A stretch of DNA of 64,000 nt, from contig NC_092356.1 in NCBI RefSeq assembly GCF_963676685.1, positions 41,813,601-41,877,600 on the forward strand, read 5' to 3'. Source of the stretch: Mytilus edulis. Taxonomy: Eukaryota; Mollusca; Bivalvia; Mytilida; Mytilidae. The notes beneath the pieces were generated by a model that saw only the letters and a program-made list of their open reading frames with translations, searched no databases and was not told where the DNA came from. Positions 63,001 to 64,000 of this stretch are shown piece after piece. Both the position numbers and the translations under genes were made by a program. Each line of letters begins with the position of its first letter. Within the stretch, counting starts at the first letter, position 1.

Positions 63001-64000
63001 AGCAATGTTGGGAGAATTAAACCAAACACGATCGTGCTTAAAATCCCAGCCATCAACAACTTTTCCAGGAGTTGGTTTGGTCATGTCTAATAGTATTGGT
63101 ACTGACTCGTCTGTTATGGAGAGGCCTGCTCCATTTTTGATGATAAATTTCACACTTAGTGGTTCTGATTTCTATATAAAAAACAAATAAATGTCATAAA
63201 ATCAACTTTTACTTCTAGCAATTTTCTTATAGCACAATTCCATTGGTTAAAAAGAAAGTGTGTACATATCTTGTTTGTTATCCAATGTTTCAAACAAACA
63301 AAAAATCTTCAAATTAGAAAATATTTATTAAAATATGTAGATGTTTTGGCAAATGATAAACCTATCCATGCACCAAAGATCAAAGAATAAGGATTTAGAA
63401 CAACTTCACCATGTTTCAACCATATCTCCATCTGAACATCAGGAAGTAAATGCAGGTTCCCAAAAAACATAGCATAATATTGGTAATCAAGATTGTACTG
63501 TAAAATCTATGAGAGGTGGAAGCACATTTTTTTTTCAGGACATCACAACAAAGACTTTAGTTTTGGGAGAATTTAGGATTTTGCTGGTATTTTGCGGAAT
63601 TTAGGATATGGTCTGTATTTTTGTGGGAATTCAGGATTTGGCCTGTAATTTCTCTTGAATTTTAGATTTACCCTCCTCAGGACTCAGAAAAAAATTTCAA
63701 GATTCAGGAATTTTTTTCTCTGGAATTCTAGGATGACACCCCCTCATTTAAGATCAATAGAATAAAACAGAATAATAGATCATTCTTACAACAAAACAAC
63801 TTACATTTAGAGTAAGATCTATGAAGCTATAATCTGTATAATTATTTGACAAGGTAATCCAGCTAACCACCATTTCAGACTCGGCAACTTCTGAACATGA
63901 TTTATTTCTCCATAGTGATACTTCATATGTGGCTATATCAGAAACATCATCTCCATATCCCTCCCAATACACATGTACTGAGGTATTTGATTGAGTGTAT
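45022..64000 (-). CDS. Large single-pass membrane protein, 3' part of gene
   Basis: Twenty-three exons are visible (5' to 3'): >64,000-63,805; 63,171-62,997; 62,468-62,194; 61,673-61,518; 61,184-60,971; 60,402-60,254; 59,809-59,332; 58,845-58,634; 58,141-57,955; 57,605-57,438; 56,787-56,365; 55,861-55,711; 55,412-55,267; 54,729-54,644; 54,450-54,294; 53,701-53,584; 53,234-53,024; 52,531-52,328; 51,581-51,365; 51,031-50,719; 48,759-48,626; 46,336-46,314; 45,426-45,022. All junctions are GT-AG and in phase, giving 1598 residues; the N-terminus lies beyond the window. The ectodomain has FN3-like modules (e.g. DGFYIDDTPP, WAIGTTVGG, near residues 555-625), many N-glycosylation sites, and a basic site RRKKR at about 861-865. 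EGF modules follow (from about 1300), the second of calcium-binding type (NINECISSPC). One helix (about 1385-1406) precedes a Pro/Ser-rich tail with NPSF. I do not recognise a named family. Confidence 0.85.
45545..45900. repeat. R2 repeat pieces in the last intron
   Basis: A reverse-orientation R2 piece (GGTGCGGGATTTTCTTCGCT) is followed at about 45,833 by a forward R2 head (AAATGGGGAATGTGTCAAAG). The two pieces face each other in opposite orientation. Confidence 0.6.
46314..46336 (-). other. 23-base microexon in the cytoplasmic tail
   Basis: Read on the minus strand, TTTGCAG precedes the exon and GTAAGT follows it. It joins exon 21 (ending in one base, G) to exon 23 (starting in phase 0), encoding DFNNPDKT. 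Skipping it would shift the frame of the tail, so it must be included to give the 134-residue last exon. Confidence 0.75.
46612..48411. mobile_element. Hairpin-ended repeat R5 with internal 502-bp array
   Basis: Begins with a small hairpin, AGGCTCT-AA-AGAGCCT (46,615-46,630), and then CGCTCACCTTGG. It ends with a 14-base-stem hairpin, AGCTCACTTGGCCC/GGGCCAGGTGAGCT (48,380-48,410). In between, a 502-bp unit is repeated about three times; TTAGCCATGG recurs at 47,172, 47,673 and 48,175. A GACGACGGACGC-type simple repeat lies just before the end hairpin. It sits in an intron. It resembles an element family known to be common in bivalves; the class is uncertain. The end hairpin just before CTAA recalls Helitron termini. 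Confidence 0.7.
48862..49940. mobile_element. Second, diverged R5 element
   Basis: Start hairpin AGGCTCT-CA-AGAGCCT (48,863-48,878), then CGCTCACCTTG. End hairpin AGCTCACCGTTC/GAACGGTGAGCT (49,902-49,940), followed by AAAAA. It carries a single internal unit of the kind found in tandem in the first element. It lies in the next intron upstream of the same gene. Confidence 0.7.
50124..50329. mobile_element. 206-bp MITE with TA duplication
   Basis: Ends CTGTAAATTCAGAAATTATT and AATAATTTCTCAATTTACAG are inverted repeats, flanked by TA at 50,122-50,123 and 50,330-50,331. The interior is rich in ATCGCA/TGCGAT-like words. Its outermost bases (TACTGT..ATTCA) match those of the MITE at 18,629. A fragment of the same end is seen at about 51,810-51,825. 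Confidence 0.7.
53920..54090. repeat. Degenerate GGGATTTCGGGATT repeat in an intron
   Basis: Several imperfect repeats of CGGGATTTCGGGAT-like words. The minus-strand open frame at 53,922-54,155 is a product of this repetition. A related AGGATTTGG/AGGATTTTG run is at about 63,540-63,740. Confidence 0.55.
55920..56060 (-). repeat. R2 repeat fragment in an intron
   Basis: Reverse complement of the R2 head: GGGCCAGCTGAAG at its start and GAGACATTCCCCATTTCCAT near its end. Confidence 0.65.
56367..56420 (-). other. Furin-type cleavage site in the ectodomain
   Basis: Exon 11 ends with the residues GRRKKRAVGDD. RRKKR fits the proprotein-convertase consensus (R-x-K/R-R). It lies between two ectodomain halves, so the protein may be cut into an 865-residue (plus unseen N-terminus) fragment and a membrane-anchored part. 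Cleavage is inferred only. Confidence 0.55.
60606..60960. repeat. Dispersed repeat next to exon 5 of the membrane gene
   Basis: Contains GGACAGACGGACGAACGGAC, a motif also found in simpler form near the end of R5. It looks like a repeat fragment within the intron and carries no gene. It explains part of the open frame at 60,768-61,064 beyond the real exon, which begins at 60,971. Confidence 0.5.
62475..62630. repeat. 26-bp minisatellite, about five units
   Basis: Units of ATTTTATCAAGAAATGAAT plus TTCATT-type bases; each holds the palindrome AATGAATATTCATT. It starts just upstream (in transcript sense) of exon 3. Confidence 0.8.

Overview
The window is eukaryotic, AT-rich and repeat-dense. 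Split genes with GT-AG introns, a TRIM-type gene, a monocarboxylate-transporter-like gene, and dispersed repeat families of the kind known from mussel and other bivalve genomes point to a bivalve mollusc, probably mussel-like. The species call is inference from pattern; no database search was run.

Layout. (1) 0.8-10.2 kb and 32.7-37.9 kb are two copies of one segmental duplication. Each carries a complete three-exon gene for a 337-residue phytanoyl-CoA-dioxygenase-like (PhyH) Fe(II)/2-oxoglutarate oxygenase on the + strand. A third, decayed relative lies at 27.7-28.9 kb, with two Trp codons turned into stops and no catalytic last exon. Comparing the copies exposes clean insertions in the first: a 3176-bp and a 552-bp element, both flanked by TTAA, a foldback insertion of about 390 bp, and a dispersed-repeat insertion. 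The second copy is flanked by about 1.25-kb inverted arms. (2) 10.2-18.6 kb has no host gene I can support. It holds dispersed repeats, a tRNA-like SINE promoter, a 52-bp AT-rich palindromic minisatellite and a decayed minus-strand non-LTR retrotransposon with a YVDDL reverse-transcriptase motif. (3) 18.96-22.95 kb is a complete five-exon SLC16/MCT-like transporter gene (+, 510 aa). (4) 23-27.7 kb and 29-32.7 kb are repeat-rich intergenic DNA. (5) 39.9-41.9 kb (-) is a TRIM-NHL-like gene broken by two frameshifts and one nonsense codon, or affected by sequence errors. (6) 45.0 kb to the right edge (-) is the 3' part of a large gene of 23 visible exons. It encodes at least 1598 residues of a single-pass membrane protein with repeated FN3-like extracellular modules, a furin-type site, EGF modules next to the membrane, one transmembrane helix and a 192-residue tail. 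Its introns hold two hairpin-ended repeats, one with a 502-bp internal tandem array, and a TA-flanked MITE.

The genes do not form an obvious pathway or operon. The strongest story is structural: a young PhyH gene duplication in a transposon-rich accessory block, with pre-insertion sites for several elements preserved in the same window. All exon junctions given here keep frame when summed, which is the main support for the gene models.
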